From contig JAFAKI010000213.1 of assembly GCA_019235595.1 (NCBI GenBank), positions 1-15,358 of the forward strand: a stretch of DNA of 15,358 nucleotides. Reading direction: 5' to 3'. Origin of the DNA: Mucilaginibacter sp. GTDB taxonomy: Bacteria > Bacteroidota > Bacteroidia > Sphingobacteriales > Sphingobacteriaceae. Of this stretch, positions 6,806-13,956 are shown in pieces. The stretch's first letter is position 1. Every line of letters starts with the position of its first letter. Position numbers and translations under genes: made by a program. The notes under the pieces are model-generated. The model was not told the origin of the DNA, did no database searches, and worked only from the letters and a program-made list of their open reading frames with translations.

Positions 6806-7585
6806 ATGAGTTTATACGACCACATACGGCAAAAGCCGTTCTTTATATTAGGTCCCTGCGTAATGGAAAACCAGGACCTGCTTTATACCGTTGCCGAAAA
6901 AGTTGCCGAAATAGGGCAGAAGTACTCGGTAACCGTAATCTTCAAATCTTCCTTCGATAAAGCCAACCGCACATCTATTCATTCTTACCGCGGACCGGGC
7001 ATAGAAATAGGCATGGAAATGCTCCAAAATGTAAAAGAACGCTTCAATTTGCCAGTTACCACCGATATTCATGAACCGTACCAGGCTGCAATTGCTGCTG
7101 AGGTGGTTGATATATTGCAAATACCAGCTTTTTTATGCCGTCAGACTGATTTGCTAGTGGCTGCTGCAAAAACTGGTAAGGTTGTTAATGTAAAAAAGGC
7201 ACAGTTTCTTTCGGGGCAGGATATGTTTTATCCGGCGCAAAAAGTAATTGAGGCCGGGAACGAACAAGTAATCCTGACTGAGCGCGGTAACATGTACGGT
7301 TATAATAACCTGGCGGTTGATTTCAGGAATATTTACGATATGAAGAAATTCGGTCACCCGGTTTGTATGGATTGCACGCATTCTGTTCAGCGCCCGGGTG
7401 GTGCCGGCGGAAAAACAGGCGGCGATCGAACTTTCGTACCAATGATGGCTTTGGCCGCTAAAGCTTTTGGCGCTGATGGTTATTTTATGGAAACACACCC
7501 CGATCCGGATAATGCCTTGAGCGATGGGCCGAACATGGTGAAATTACACCAGTTAGAAGAAGTAATTAAACCGCTAATTGCCTAA
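6806..7585 (+). CDS. kdsA: KdsA, 2-dehydro-3-deoxyphosphooctonate aldolase (Kdo-8-P synthase)
   Basis: A 259-residue TIM-barrel enzyme that condenses arabinose-5-phosphate with phosphoenolpyruvate to Kdo-8-phosphate for the LPS core (cytoplasm). Family motifs are all visible: FKSSFDKANRTS (46-57), TTDIHEPYQA, LQIPAFLCRQTDLL, VNVKKAQFLSGQD and THSVQRPGGAGGKTGG. The four ligands of the metal-dependent class (as in Aquifex) are present: Cys18 in GPCVME, His192 in THSVQ, Glu229 in METHPDP and Asp240 in LSDG. E. coli-type enzymes have Asn in place of that Cys. I chose the ATG at 6806 (MSLYDHIRQKPFF); an in-frame TTG two codons upstream is less likely. It is followed after 9 nt by kdsD, so the two form an operon. 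Confidence 0.95.
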   Translation: MSLYDHIRQKPFFILGPCVMENQDLLYTVAEKVAEIGQKYSVTVIFKSSFDKANRTSIHSYRGPGIEIGMEMLQNVKERFNLPVTTDIHEPYQAAIAAEVVDILQIPAFLCRQTDLLVAAAKTGKVVNVKKAQFLSGQDMFYPAQKVIEAGNEQVILTERGNMYGYNNLAVDFRNIYDMKKFGHPVCMDCTHSVQRPGGAGGKTGGDRTFVPMMALAAKAFGADGYFMETHPDPDNALSDGPNMVKLHQLEEVIKPLIA

Positions 7586-7594
7586 CAATACCGA

Positions 7595-8530
7595 ATGAAA
7601 GACACTGCCAAAAGAGTATTTGATATTGAGATCGAATCGCTCAGAGAAGTTGCCAATTCTATTGGTGATGAATTTACTGCCGCAGTAAATGCCATTCTGG
7701 AATCAAAAGGAAAACTAATTGTTGCCGGTGTAGGCAAATCAGGTTTAATAGGGCGGAAGATAGCCGCTACGCTGGCAAGTACAGGTACCCCCAGCTTTTT
7801 TTTGCATCCCGGCGAGGCTTTTCACGGCGATTTAGGAATGGTGGAACATGACGATTTGGTTATTTTGATCTCCTACTCAGGCGAAACCGACGAGGTACTG
7901 AAGATCATTCCTTTTCTTAAATGGAACAACAACAGGATAATCAGCATCACGGGCAATCCCAATTCAACCATTGCAAAAAATAGCGATTATCACCTGAATG
8001 TATCTATCACCCGCGAGGCTTGTCCGCTGGAATTGGCTCCGACTTCATCGACCACCGTTACGTTAGTTATGGGCGACGCGTTAGCTATGGCGTTGATGGA
8101 AGCCAGGCAATTTCAGCATGAAGATTTTGCTCGCTTTCATCCGGGAGGTAGTTTGGGTCGAAAATTGCTGGTAAAGGTTAAAGACCTGATGCGCAAAGAA
8201 AGCCTGCCGTTTATTGATAAAAGTGCCTCATTTACGGAGATGCTGCTTTGCATGTCGGAGGGTAAGCTGGGGATGGTGATCGTGGGAACCGCCGACCGGG
8301 TAGAGGGTATTGTAACCGATGGCGACCTGCGGAGAGCCTTAGTCCGCAATCCCGATACTAAGCAATTACACATCGACGATATGATGACGATCAATCCGGT
8401 AATTGTTGAACCGGAAGAATATATCCACCAGGCCGAACAACTGATGATCGACCGAAAAATAGCCACAATACTGGTTGGTTCGGCACAAAACCGGACGGTG
8501 ACGGGTGTGTACCAAATTTACAATGGATAA
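7595..8530 (+). CDS. kdsD: KdsD/KpsF family arabinose-5-phosphate isomerase
   Basis: A 311-residue protein close in length to E. coli KdsD (328), converting ribulose-5-phosphate to arabinose-5-phosphate, the substrate of KdsA encoded just upstream. The N-terminal SIS domain (about 35-170) has GVGKSGLIGRKIAATLASTG (45-64), FHGDLG and the phosphate-binding ISYSGETDE (92-100), followed by LAPTSSTTVTLVMGDALA. Residues FHPGGSLGRKLL link to a tandem CBS pair (about 195-311), the usual regulatory module of this family. The 9-nt gap from kdsA and the matched pathway steps support co-transcription. Cytoplasmic. No kdsB, kdsC or capsule genes follow, so this is the housekeeping LPS copy rather than a capsule-linked KpsF, as far as the context shows. 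Confidence 0.95.
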   Translation: MKDTAKRVFDIEIESLREVANSIGDEFTAAVNAILESKGKLIVAGVGKSGLIGRKIAATLASTGTPSFFLHPGEAFHGDLGMVEHDDLVILISYSGETDEVLKIIPFLKWNNNRIISITGNPNSTIAKNSDYHLNVSITREACPLELAPTSSTTVTLVMGDALAMALMEARQFQHEDFARFHPGGSLGRKLLVKVKDLMRKESLPFIDKSASFTEMLLCMSEGKLGMVIVGTADRVEGIVTDGDLRRALVRNPDTKQLHIDDMMTINPVIVEPEEYIHQAEQLMIDRKIATILVGSAQNRTVTGVYQIYNG

Positions 8531-8605
8531 TTGCTATATTGTTGAATTGTTTTATTGTTGTGGCCTTAACAATAAAGCAACTTATCAAGTTAACAATACC
8601 CGATA
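8531..8605. repeat. TTGTT-rich intergenic repeat with 9-bp hairpin
   Basis: The 78-bp gap after kdsD holds TTGTT/AACAA units on both strands. TTTATTGTT (8551-8559) is perfectly complementary to AACAATAAA (8568-8576) with an 8-nt loop, and GTTAACAATA recurs at 8589-8598. No T run follows the hairpin, so a normal terminator is unlikely, although it may still affect the kdsD transcript 3' end. Confidence 0.45.
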
Positions 8606-8608
8606 ATT

Positions 8609-9394
8609 ATGCCTGTTTACAAAGATCAAATGAATCGTTCGGTAGATATACCGGCCATGCCTAAAAGGATCATTTCGATCGTGCCGTCTCAAACTGAGTT
8701 ATTGTTCGATTTGGGGCTTGATGAGGAGATTATTGGCGTTACCAAATTCTGTGTGCATCCAGCCGACAAGGTTAAACGAAAAATAAAAATAGGCGGAACT
8801 AAAGCACTAAATATCAATTCAATAAAAAAGTTAAACCCCGATCTGATCATTGGCAATAAAGAGGAAAATGAAAAAGATCAGATAGAGGAGTTGATGCAGG
8901 ACTTTCCGGTGTGGATGAGTGATGTTTCCGACCTGAAAGACGCTCTGGCTATGATCAGGCAAGTCGGCAAAATAACAGGGAAAGGTGCCGAAGCCGAAGA
9001 ACTAACCAAATCTATCCAAACTAACTTCAATGGTCTCGAGGTTAAAACTACAGGTTTACGTGTCGCCTATTTGATATGGAGGAAGCCTTTTATAGTAGCA
9101 GGGAAGGGGACTTTTATTGACGATATGCTCAAAAGGTGTGGCTGGAGTAACGCTTTTGAATTGGAAAGATATCCGGAAGTATTTCCGGGGCAGATAGTGG
9201 AGGCAAATCCGGATCTGGTGCTTCTTTCATCAGAACCGTATCCGTTTACCGACCGGCATATTACAGAATTTCAGGCCCTGGTACCAGATGCCAATATTAA
9301 ATTGGTTGATGGTGAACTTTTTTCATGGTATGGGAGCAGGCTACTGCAAGCCCCCCAATATTTTAATCAGTTGATTGCGAGCCTCAATCAGTGA
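8609..9394 (+). CDS. Helical-backbone metal receptor / BtuF-like cobalamin-binding-fold protein
   Basis: A 261-residue protein of the BtuF/FhuD-type substrate-binding fold (COG0614): RIISIVPSQTELLFDLGLDEEIIGVTKFCVHP, then IKIGGTKALNINSIKKLNPDLIIGNKEENEKDQ, and a second lobe beginning VAYLIWRKPFIVAGKGTFIDDML. The TKFCVHP and GGTK segments recur in the stand-alone relatives I know. In transporters this fold captures vitamin B12 or iron chelates in the periplasm for an inner-membrane permease. Here the chain starts directly with the domain, without a signal peptide or lipobox, and no btuC/btuD or TonB receptor adjoins it. The ligand and compartment are therefore unknown. The start at 8609 is the first ATG after the repeat; I see no upstream extension encoding a signal. 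It lies 78 bp after kdsD, so co-transcription is possible but uncertain. Confidence 0.8.
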   Translation: MPVYKDQMNRSVDIPAMPKRIISIVPSQTELLFDLGLDEEIIGVTKFCVHPADKVKRKIKIGGTKALNINSIKKLNPDLIIGNKEENEKDQIEELMQDFPVWMSDVSDLKDALAMIRQVGKITGKGAEAEELTKSIQTNFNGLEVKTTGLRVAYLIWRKPFIVAGKGTFIDDMLKRCGWSNAFELERYPEVFPGQIVEANPDLVLLSSEPYPFTDRHITEFQALVPDANIKLVDGELFSWYGSRLLQAPQYFNQLIASLNQ

Positions 9395-9431
9395 AATCGT
9401 AAAAATAATCTGTAAAATACATTTAAATAAC

Positions 9432-9439
9432 TATCTTTG
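9432..9439 (+). promoter_or_regulatory. tRNA-Leu(TAG) promoter -7 box
   Basis: TATCTTTG is a full match to the Bacteroidota -7 consensus and lies 20 nt upstream of the mature tRNA 5' end, a suitable position for a tRNA promoter. The -33 region is A/T-rich without a clean TTTG. Confidence 0.55.
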
Positions 9440-9459
9440 CCGACTCTTAAAAACCAAAT

Positions 9460-9541
9460 GCGGAAGTGGCGTAATTGGTAGCCGCACCAGACTTAGGATC
9501 TGGCGCCGCGAGGCGTGGGGGTTCGAGTCCCTTCTTCCGCA
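9460..9541 (+). tRNA. tRNA-Leu (anticodon TAG)
   Basis: An 82-nt class II tRNA. The acceptor GCGGAAG (9460-9466) pairs with CTTCCGC (9534-9540), discriminator A at 9541, CCA not encoded. The anticodon arm CCAGA-CTTAGGA-TCTGG gives TAG, reading CUA and probably other CUN codons. It has a long variable arm and GGTTCGAGTCC T arm. A degenerate copy of its 3' end is found 3.0 kb downstream at 12518-12549. Confidence 0.95.
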
Positions 9542-9550
9542 CTGAAAGTT

Positions 9551-9579
9551 AAACCCGGTCAATTTGGCTGGGTTTTTTT
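9551..9579 (+). terminator. Terminator of tRNA-Leu(TAG)
   Basis: AAACCCGG (9551-9558) pairs with CTGGGTTT (9568-9575), including one G-U pair, with a 9-nt loop, followed by a T run to 9579. It begins 10 nt after the tRNA. The remaining 9580-9695 stretch, up to the kinase stop, holds nothing I can support. Confidence 0.8.
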
Positions 9580-9695
9580 GTTTAGGACATGGCAAAAACA
9601 CCTATTATAGACTAAGCTCAAATGTCTACAGTATCTGCGACCATCTGACTTGTCCGGCGCGGCGTAATAAATTTAAGAGTATTCTGTCTTAGATT

Positions 9696-12368
9696 TTAGT
9701 TGTCCGTATATTGGTTTTCAGAATGCAATGGTAATTTAATCGTAAACGTTGTACCCTTGTCGAGTTCGCTATTTACAGTTATTGCGCCGTTTAGGGATTC
9801 TACGTGGCTTTTTACCAGGAAAAGGCCTAGTCCCTTACCCTCAACACCCAGATTAAATCTTTTATAAGGCTTGAACATATCTTCAGAGAATCTTTTTAAG
9901 TCAATACCAATACCATTGTCGGATACTGCAACCAACAAATATTCAGGTGTGGCTGAAACCGTTATTCGAACCTCTGGGTCATGTTTAGATTTATATTTTA
10001 TTGCATTACTGATCAGGTTATAAAAAATACTGTACAAATAGGCTTTATGAGAAAAAAGGAAATGGGAAGCGGAAGGTATTTCGACAGTTGCCCGCGAATG
10101 ACTAAGTACTTCACCAAGGTCATTTTTAACATTATTTAAGATTAATGAAAGGTCAACAGTCTCTTTTGTGAGTTCAACCGATCCGTCGGTTATCGTAAGT
10201 ATTTTGCTTAAATCCTTTACAACGCTATCCAGACTGTTAACCGCTTTTTTGAGGTCGACGGTACATTTTTCCAATGTTTCAGGGTCATCCTTATCAAGCT
10301 CCAGCAAATTTGTTATGCCCATTATATTGGCTATAGGGGAGCGTAAATTATGTGAGACGACATACCCAAACTGGTGTAGTTCTTTATTTCTGGAAAAAAG
10401 ATCATCGGCAAACAACTGGAGCTCTAATTCTGCTTTTTTCTTGGCCGTTATATCCCTGATAATTGCTATCATATGGGTAAACGCACCTTTTTCATCAGTG
10501 ACAGGGCTCAGTGAAATATTTACCCAGAATTCTTCTCCCGTTTTTTTGTAGTTAATGGTAGTAATTTCACACTTCTGCCAGTTTTTTATAGCCGCGGTCA
10601 ATCGCATCAACTCGTATTTGCCGGAATTCGGTCCTCGTAGCATTCGGGGGGATTGGCCAATTACTTCTTCTGCACTATACCCGGTCATTTGGGTGAAGGC
10701 ATCGTTAACATACAGGATCAAAGGCTCAATTCGACTTTCAGGCCCTGGTTCTGTTATGATGACTGCATCGTTAGCATTAGTGATTACTGAACGCAATAAC
10801 TTTAAATGATGTTCTTCCTTTTTTCGTTGGGAAATATCGTGCATAGCCCCTACAATCCTTAGGGCTTTGCCTGATTGATCCCGGATTACAAAGCCTCGGT
10901 CCGCAACATATGCATAGGTCCCGTCTGCTTTTTTATACCGGTATTCCTCTCTCCACTTACTTTCGTTACTTTTTATTATCCGCCGAATCCCTTCATTAAC
11001 CCGATCGGTATCCTCAGGGTGAAGGAACGTCTGCAGCATGTCTGTCGCGGGTTGAACAGAGGCGATATCGTACCCAAAAATTGTTCTGAATCCTTCGCCC
11101 CAGGTTATTATATCTTGTGATAAATCCCAATCCCAAATGGCGTCAGAAGTTGCTTTGGACACAAACTGATAGCGCTGATTAGCTTTGTCTTCCAATTCCT
11201 TCTGTTCCATCAACTCATCATTCAAGCATTTCAGCTCTTCAGATTGTGATTGTAGCTCCTCATTCAAACATTGAAGGTCATCCGCTTGCCTGTTCAAATT
11301 ATCAATATGATCAAGAAGCACTTTTTTGAGGTTTTCAAAATCGTCGGACAGCCGCTGTACTTCAACGCTGCGCGTTTTAATAGGATCCTTTGAAGGTAAA
11401 TAATCAGTTTTTTTGAAATCCGACTCCCTAAATGCATCCATCCTTTGATCAAGCTCCTTTATATCCGCGGTAAGAAATTTTGACAGGAACGCGCTTAAGA
11501 TAAATGCAGAAATTATGAAAACTAAACTGATTATGACCATCAGCGTAGTAAGCCGGCCATGAAAATGTGCAATGGCTTTTAATGATTTGTCCTCAGCACC
11601 GTCAAAGACCGTACTGAACTGATAAATATAATGCTGTGTTTGCGGCACAAAACCGGCATTCCCGAAAACTCCTAAGGTATTCGTATAGCCCACCAAAGCC
11701 TTGAAAGCGCTTTCATAATTCTTTAACTCTAAATAGGTGCTGTCTTTAGCGGCCCTTAAACGGATCAGCGAATCGATGGTGCCATAATACTCTTCGGCAT
11801 ACTTTTTTTGACCGCGCATGATAAAGTCCTTCTCATGGCGTCTGAGCTGGAGAATATCGACACGACTTATTTTGCCGTGATCTTCTATCCAGTGGGCATG
11901 CGCTCTCATTTCTCCCTCTGTTCCGTAGTCAACGAAGCCTTTTTTGAAATAGAGATACCGGAGCTGATCGCCAGATTTTATAATAGCCTTATTTAGCCTC
12001 TGCAGCGTTTTAAAATTACTATCCACAGCCAAATTCTGGTATTCTTCATTTTTCTGAAGAAAAGAGAGGCTGGCGAAAACTGTTTTTTGAATGGACAGGA
12101 ATCGATCGATGTCCTGTTGATGTCCCGTTTTATAAAATATGGGGTCATGAAATCCGACAATCATAAACCTATCCAACGAATTTACGCTTTGAAGGTAATC
12201 TGCCTTTATGTTATTCAATTCTAATGAAAACGCGCGGAGTTGTTTTTGCTTGTAGTCAACAAAAAAATAAACGCACGCCCAAAGAATAAATAGCAGCGTA
12301 AACGACAAAAAGCACAAAAAAAGCCTTGTTTTAAAGGTGTAATTTGGAAGGGGAAACTTAAAATTCAT
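9696..12368 (-). CDS. Membrane-bound PAS sensor histidine kinase, orphan
   Basis: An 890-residue inner-membrane sensor. In order: TM1 (about 15-37); an all-helical exported sensor (about 38-272) with RRHEKDFIMRGQKKYAEEY (176-194), similar to helical bimodular (HBM)-type sensors of some chemoreceptors; TM2 (about 273-299); a HAMP-like linker and a long coiled coil (about 335-397, repeated CLNEEL/SEELKCLNDEL); PAS1 (about 400-516); PAS2 (about 520-643), LOV-like but with Pro where the photoactive Cys would be (GQSPRMLRG); then the kinase core. H box VVSHNLRSP has His673, N box NLISNAIKY has Asn788, G1 is SDNGIGID (Asp817) and G2 is GKGLGLFLV (845-853). All catalytic parts are present. There is no receiver domain and no adjacent response regulator, so its partner and signal are unknown. 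It is transcribed against both flanking tRNA sequences. Confidence 0.92.
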   Translation of the reverse strand: MNFKFPLPNYTFKTRLFLCFLSFTLLFILWACVYFFVDYKQKQLRAFSLELNNIKADYLQSVNSLDRFMIVGFHDPIFYKTGHQQDIDRFLSIQKTVFASLSFLQKNEEYQNLAVDSNFKTLQRLNKAIIKSGDQLRYLYFKKGFVDYGTEGEMRAHAHWIEDHGKISRVDILQLRRHEKDFIMRGQKKYAEEYYGTIDSLIRLRAAKDSTYLELKNYESAFKALVGYTNTLGVFGNAGFVPQTQHYIYQFSTVFDGAEDKSLKAIAHFHGRLTTLMVIISLVFIISAFILSAFLSKFLTADIKELDQRMDAFRESDFKKTDYLPSKDPIKTRSVEVQRLSDDFENLKKVLLDHIDNLNRQADDLQCLNEELQSQSEELKCLNDELMEQKELEDKANQRYQFVSKATSDAIWDWDLSQDIITWGEGFRTIFGYDIASVQPATDMLQTFLHPEDTDRVNEGIRRIIKSNESKWREEYRYKKADGTYAYVADRGFVIRDQSGKALRIVGAMHDISQRKKEEHHLKLLRSVITNANDAVIITEPGPESRIEPLILYVNDAFTQMTGYSAEEVIGQSPRMLRGPNSGKYELMRLTAAIKNWQKCEITTINYKKTGEEFWVNISLSPVTDEKGAFTHMIAIIRDITAKKKAELELQLFADDLFSRNKELHQFGYVVSHNLRSPIANIMGITNLLELDKDDPETLEKCTVDLKKAVNSLDSVVKDLSKILTITDGSVELTKETVDLSLILNNVKNDLGEVLSHSRATVEIPSASHFLFSHKAYLYSIFYNLISNAIKYKSKHDPEVRITVSATPEYLLVAVSDNGIGIDLKRFSEDMFKPYKRFNLGVEGKGLGLFLVKSHVESLNGAITVNSELDKGTTFTIKLPLHSENQYTDN

Positions 12369-12517
12369 TTGTCCGCTTTAACGATCAGTTTTGGGTTAAG
12401 TTGTTAAGTGAATATTAATTTTTAAGAAATCTTTTATCTGGGCTATAATACCGACTCCAAACTAAATAATTACCGATCTTCTTCCAGTATCTTCTTTTTT
12501 TTAGTTTAAATCGACCC

Positions 12518-12549
12518 GGGGGCAAGATTTCCTTCTACCGCACTGAAAG
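12518..12549 (+). pseudogene. Degenerate 3' fragment of a tRNA-Leu gene
   Basis: Aligned without gaps to 9517-9548 (T arm, acceptor 3' strand and flank of the intact tRNA-Leu(TAG)), 26 of 32 bases agree. The last 19, CCTTCTACCGCACTGAAAG, differ from the tRNA copy at one position. The rest of a tRNA cannot be folded upstream, so it is not a functional gene. It is followed directly by an unrelated hairpin terminator. It could be the remains of a tandem tRNA-Leu or a displaced 3' end left by an integration event. Confidence 0.65.
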
Positions 12550-12573
12550 CGAATAACGAAATTCGCTTTTTTT
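12546..12573 (+). terminator. Intrinsic terminator after the tRNA-Leu remnant
   Basis: AAAGCGAAT (12546-12554) pairs perfectly with ATTCGCTTT (12561-12569), with a 6-nt loop and T run to 12573. It starts 4 nt beyond the position equivalent to the tRNA discriminator base, where a tRNA terminator would lie. No intact + strand gene now precedes it. Confidence 0.75.
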
Positions 12574-12656
12574 AATTTATATGTTCTTGCTATACATGGG
12601 CGCGTAACCCCTGCGTCAATTTTAAATCAAATATCATTTCAAACAGGCGTATTCCT

Positions 12657-12664
12657 TATATTTG
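12657..12664 (+). promoter_or_regulatory. dps promoter -7 box
   Basis: TATATTTG is a full TAnnTTTG match, predicting a start near 12671 and a leader of about 45 nt before the dps ATG at 12716. No clean -33 TTTG is visible. Confidence 0.5.
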
Positions 12665-12715
12665 TTTTACCTTAAAAAAAACACAAAAACACACTTATTC
12701 TTTAAACCCAAGCCC

Positions 12716-13189
12716 ATGAAAACCAATATTGGAATTTCCGATGAAAACAGGAGCGCCGTTTCAGCCCAACTCGCAAAATTATTAGCAGACGAATTTGTAT
12801 TATACACCAAAACCCGTAATGCACATTGGAACGTCGAAGGCCCTGATTTTCACTCGATGCATTTATTTTTTGAATCACAATACGAAGAACTGGACGATAT
12901 TATGGATAGCGTTGCTGAACGTATCCGCATGATTGGTCACTATGCTCCGGCTACTCTAAAAAGCTTTTTACAGCTAACCCATCTGGGTGAACTTACTGAA
13001 CGATCAAATGACAGCCTCGGTTTTATCCGTGAATTGGTTGAAGATCACAACAGCATTATCGAATTTATCCGTGGCAATATAAACCCGTTTGCCAATAATT
13101 ACGGTGACGCCGGCACCAGCGATTTTATCACCGGGCTGATGGAAACACACGAAAAAATGGTGTGGTTCCTGCGCTCACACTTGAAATAA
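12716..13189 (+). CDS. dps: Dps, ferritin-like DNA-protection and iron-storage protein
   Basis: A 157-residue Dps-type four-helix ferritin, usual length. It is expected to form a 12-mer that oxidises Fe(II) with hydrogen peroxide at intersubunit sites and stores it in the cytoplasm. The ferroxidase ligands map by spacing onto E. coli Dps: His37 (NAHWNV), His49 and Glu53 (FHSMHLFFE), Asp64 and Glu68 (DSVAERI). E. coli has Asp where Glu53 stands. The N terminus lacks a long Lys/Arg-rich tail, so direct DNA binding is less certain. I chose the ATG at 12716 (MKTNIGISDEN); the longer frame from the TTG at 12662 overlaps the promoter and encodes an unlikely N terminus. It has its own promoter and a strong terminator, so it is a single-gene unit. 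Confidence 0.95.
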   Translation: MKTNIGISDENRSAVSAQLAKLLADEFVLYTKTRNAHWNVEGPDFHSMHLFFESQYEELDDIMDSVAERIRMIGHYAPATLKSFLQLTHLGELTERSNDSLGFIRELVEDHNSIIEFIRGNINPFANNYGDAGTSDFITGLMETHEKMVWFLRSHLK

Positions 13190-13206
13190 CAGCTACTACA
13201 GATCAT

Positions 13207-13249
13207 AAAAGCGGGCAGGTAGCTAATAAGTTACCTGCCCGCTTTTTTT
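13207..13249 (+). terminator. Strong intrinsic terminator after dps
   Basis: A 15-bp perfect stem, AAAAGCGGGCAGGTA (13207-13221) with TACCTGCCCGCTTTT (13232-13246), a 10-nt loop, and T7 at 13243-13249. It ends dps transcription before the racemase gene at 13262. Confidence 0.9.
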
Positions 13250-13261
13250 AAATTATATCAG

Positions 13262-13954
13262 ATGAAAATATTAGGACTTATTGGCGGCATCAGTTGGGTA
13301 TCCACTATTGATTATTACCGGATGATCAACCAGGGCATCAACCAAAAACTTGGAGATCTTAATTTTGCCGAGTGCATCATCCATTCTTTCAATTATCAGG
13401 ACATTAAACGCAATAACGACGCAGAAGATTGGGACAATACATTAAGAATGCTCACCAAAGCTGGCCTGAATATGAAGAATAGCGGCGCGCAAGCGATCGT
13501 TTTATGCGCCAACACGATGCATATGATAGCAGATCAATTAGAACAAAATGTCCAATTGCCGCTTATTCATATTGCTACATCAACCGCGAACTCCATATCT
13601 GAACGGGGCCTGAAAAAAGTAGGCTTGTTGGGTACTAAATTTACCATGGAACGGCCGTTCTTTCGGGATAAACTGACCAGACAAGGCATAGAAGTGGTGA
13701 TACCTGATGATAATGAACGGGATTTTATACACTACAGCATATTTGAAGAACTGGGCAGAAACTTATTTAAGGCAGAAACCAAACAATTCTATTTAAATGT
13801 AATGCATAAACTCGCAGGGCAAGGGGCTGAGGGTATCATTATGGGTTGTACCGAAATCCCGTTACTGATTGGTCAGGATGATATTGATATTCCATTGTTT
13901 GACACCACGCAAATACATTCCGAAGCTGCCGTGGCATTTGCTTTGAACGATTAG
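13262..13954 (+). CDS. Aspartate/glutamate racemase family protein
   Basis: A 230-residue member of the PLP-independent Asp/Glu racemase superfamily (YgeA/RacX-like), which interconverts amino-acid enantiomers using two cysteines. Both are present: Cys82 in VLCANTMHM and Cys196 in IIMGCTEIPLL. The N terminus GLIGGISWVSTIDYYRMIN is typical of this branch. Related enzymes range from broad-specificity amino-acid racemases to aspartate racemases, so the substrate is not assigned. Cytoplasmic. It begins 13 bp after the dps terminator T run and its stop is 2 bp from the stop of the convergent cytochrome gene, so it is a one-gene unit whose transcript must end inside that gene. Confidence 0.9.
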   Translation: MKILGLIGGISWVSTIDYYRMINQGINQKLGDLNFAECIIHSFNYQDIKRNNDAEDWDNTLRMLTKAGLNMKNSGAQAIVLCANTMHMIADQLEQNVQLPLIHIATSTANSISERGLKKVGLLGTKFTMERPFFRDKLTRQGIEVVIPDDNERDFIHYSIFEELGRNLFKAETKQFYLNVMHKLAGQGAEGIIMGCTEIPLLIGQDDIDIPLFDTTQIHSEAAVAFALND

Positions 13955-13956
13955 GA

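Larger units (their letters stand above)
12369..12715. other. 347-bp gene-free stretch between the kinase and dps
   Basis: This gap holds, in order, the kinase upstream region (no TAnnTTTG box found on the minus strand), a decayed tRNA-Leu 3' end with its hairpin terminator (12518-12573), and the dps promoter and leader (12657-12715). CCGACTC at 12451-12457 also occurs upstream of the intact tRNA at 9440-9446, at a similar distance from the shared 3' end (95 versus 105 nt), which hints that more than the T arm was once duplicated. Confidence 0.55.

Noticed and set aside
9542..12540. Calling the tRNA-bracketed segment a mobile element
   Set aside because: No integrase, transposase, relaxase or phage gene occurs in it; the repeat is imperfect and an old tRNA duplication explains it equally well.
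12662..12715. N-terminal extension of Dps from a TTG at 12662
   Set aside because: It overlaps the -7 box, encodes a Lys/Phe-rich tract unlike Dps, and a good ATG at 12716 gives the normal family length.
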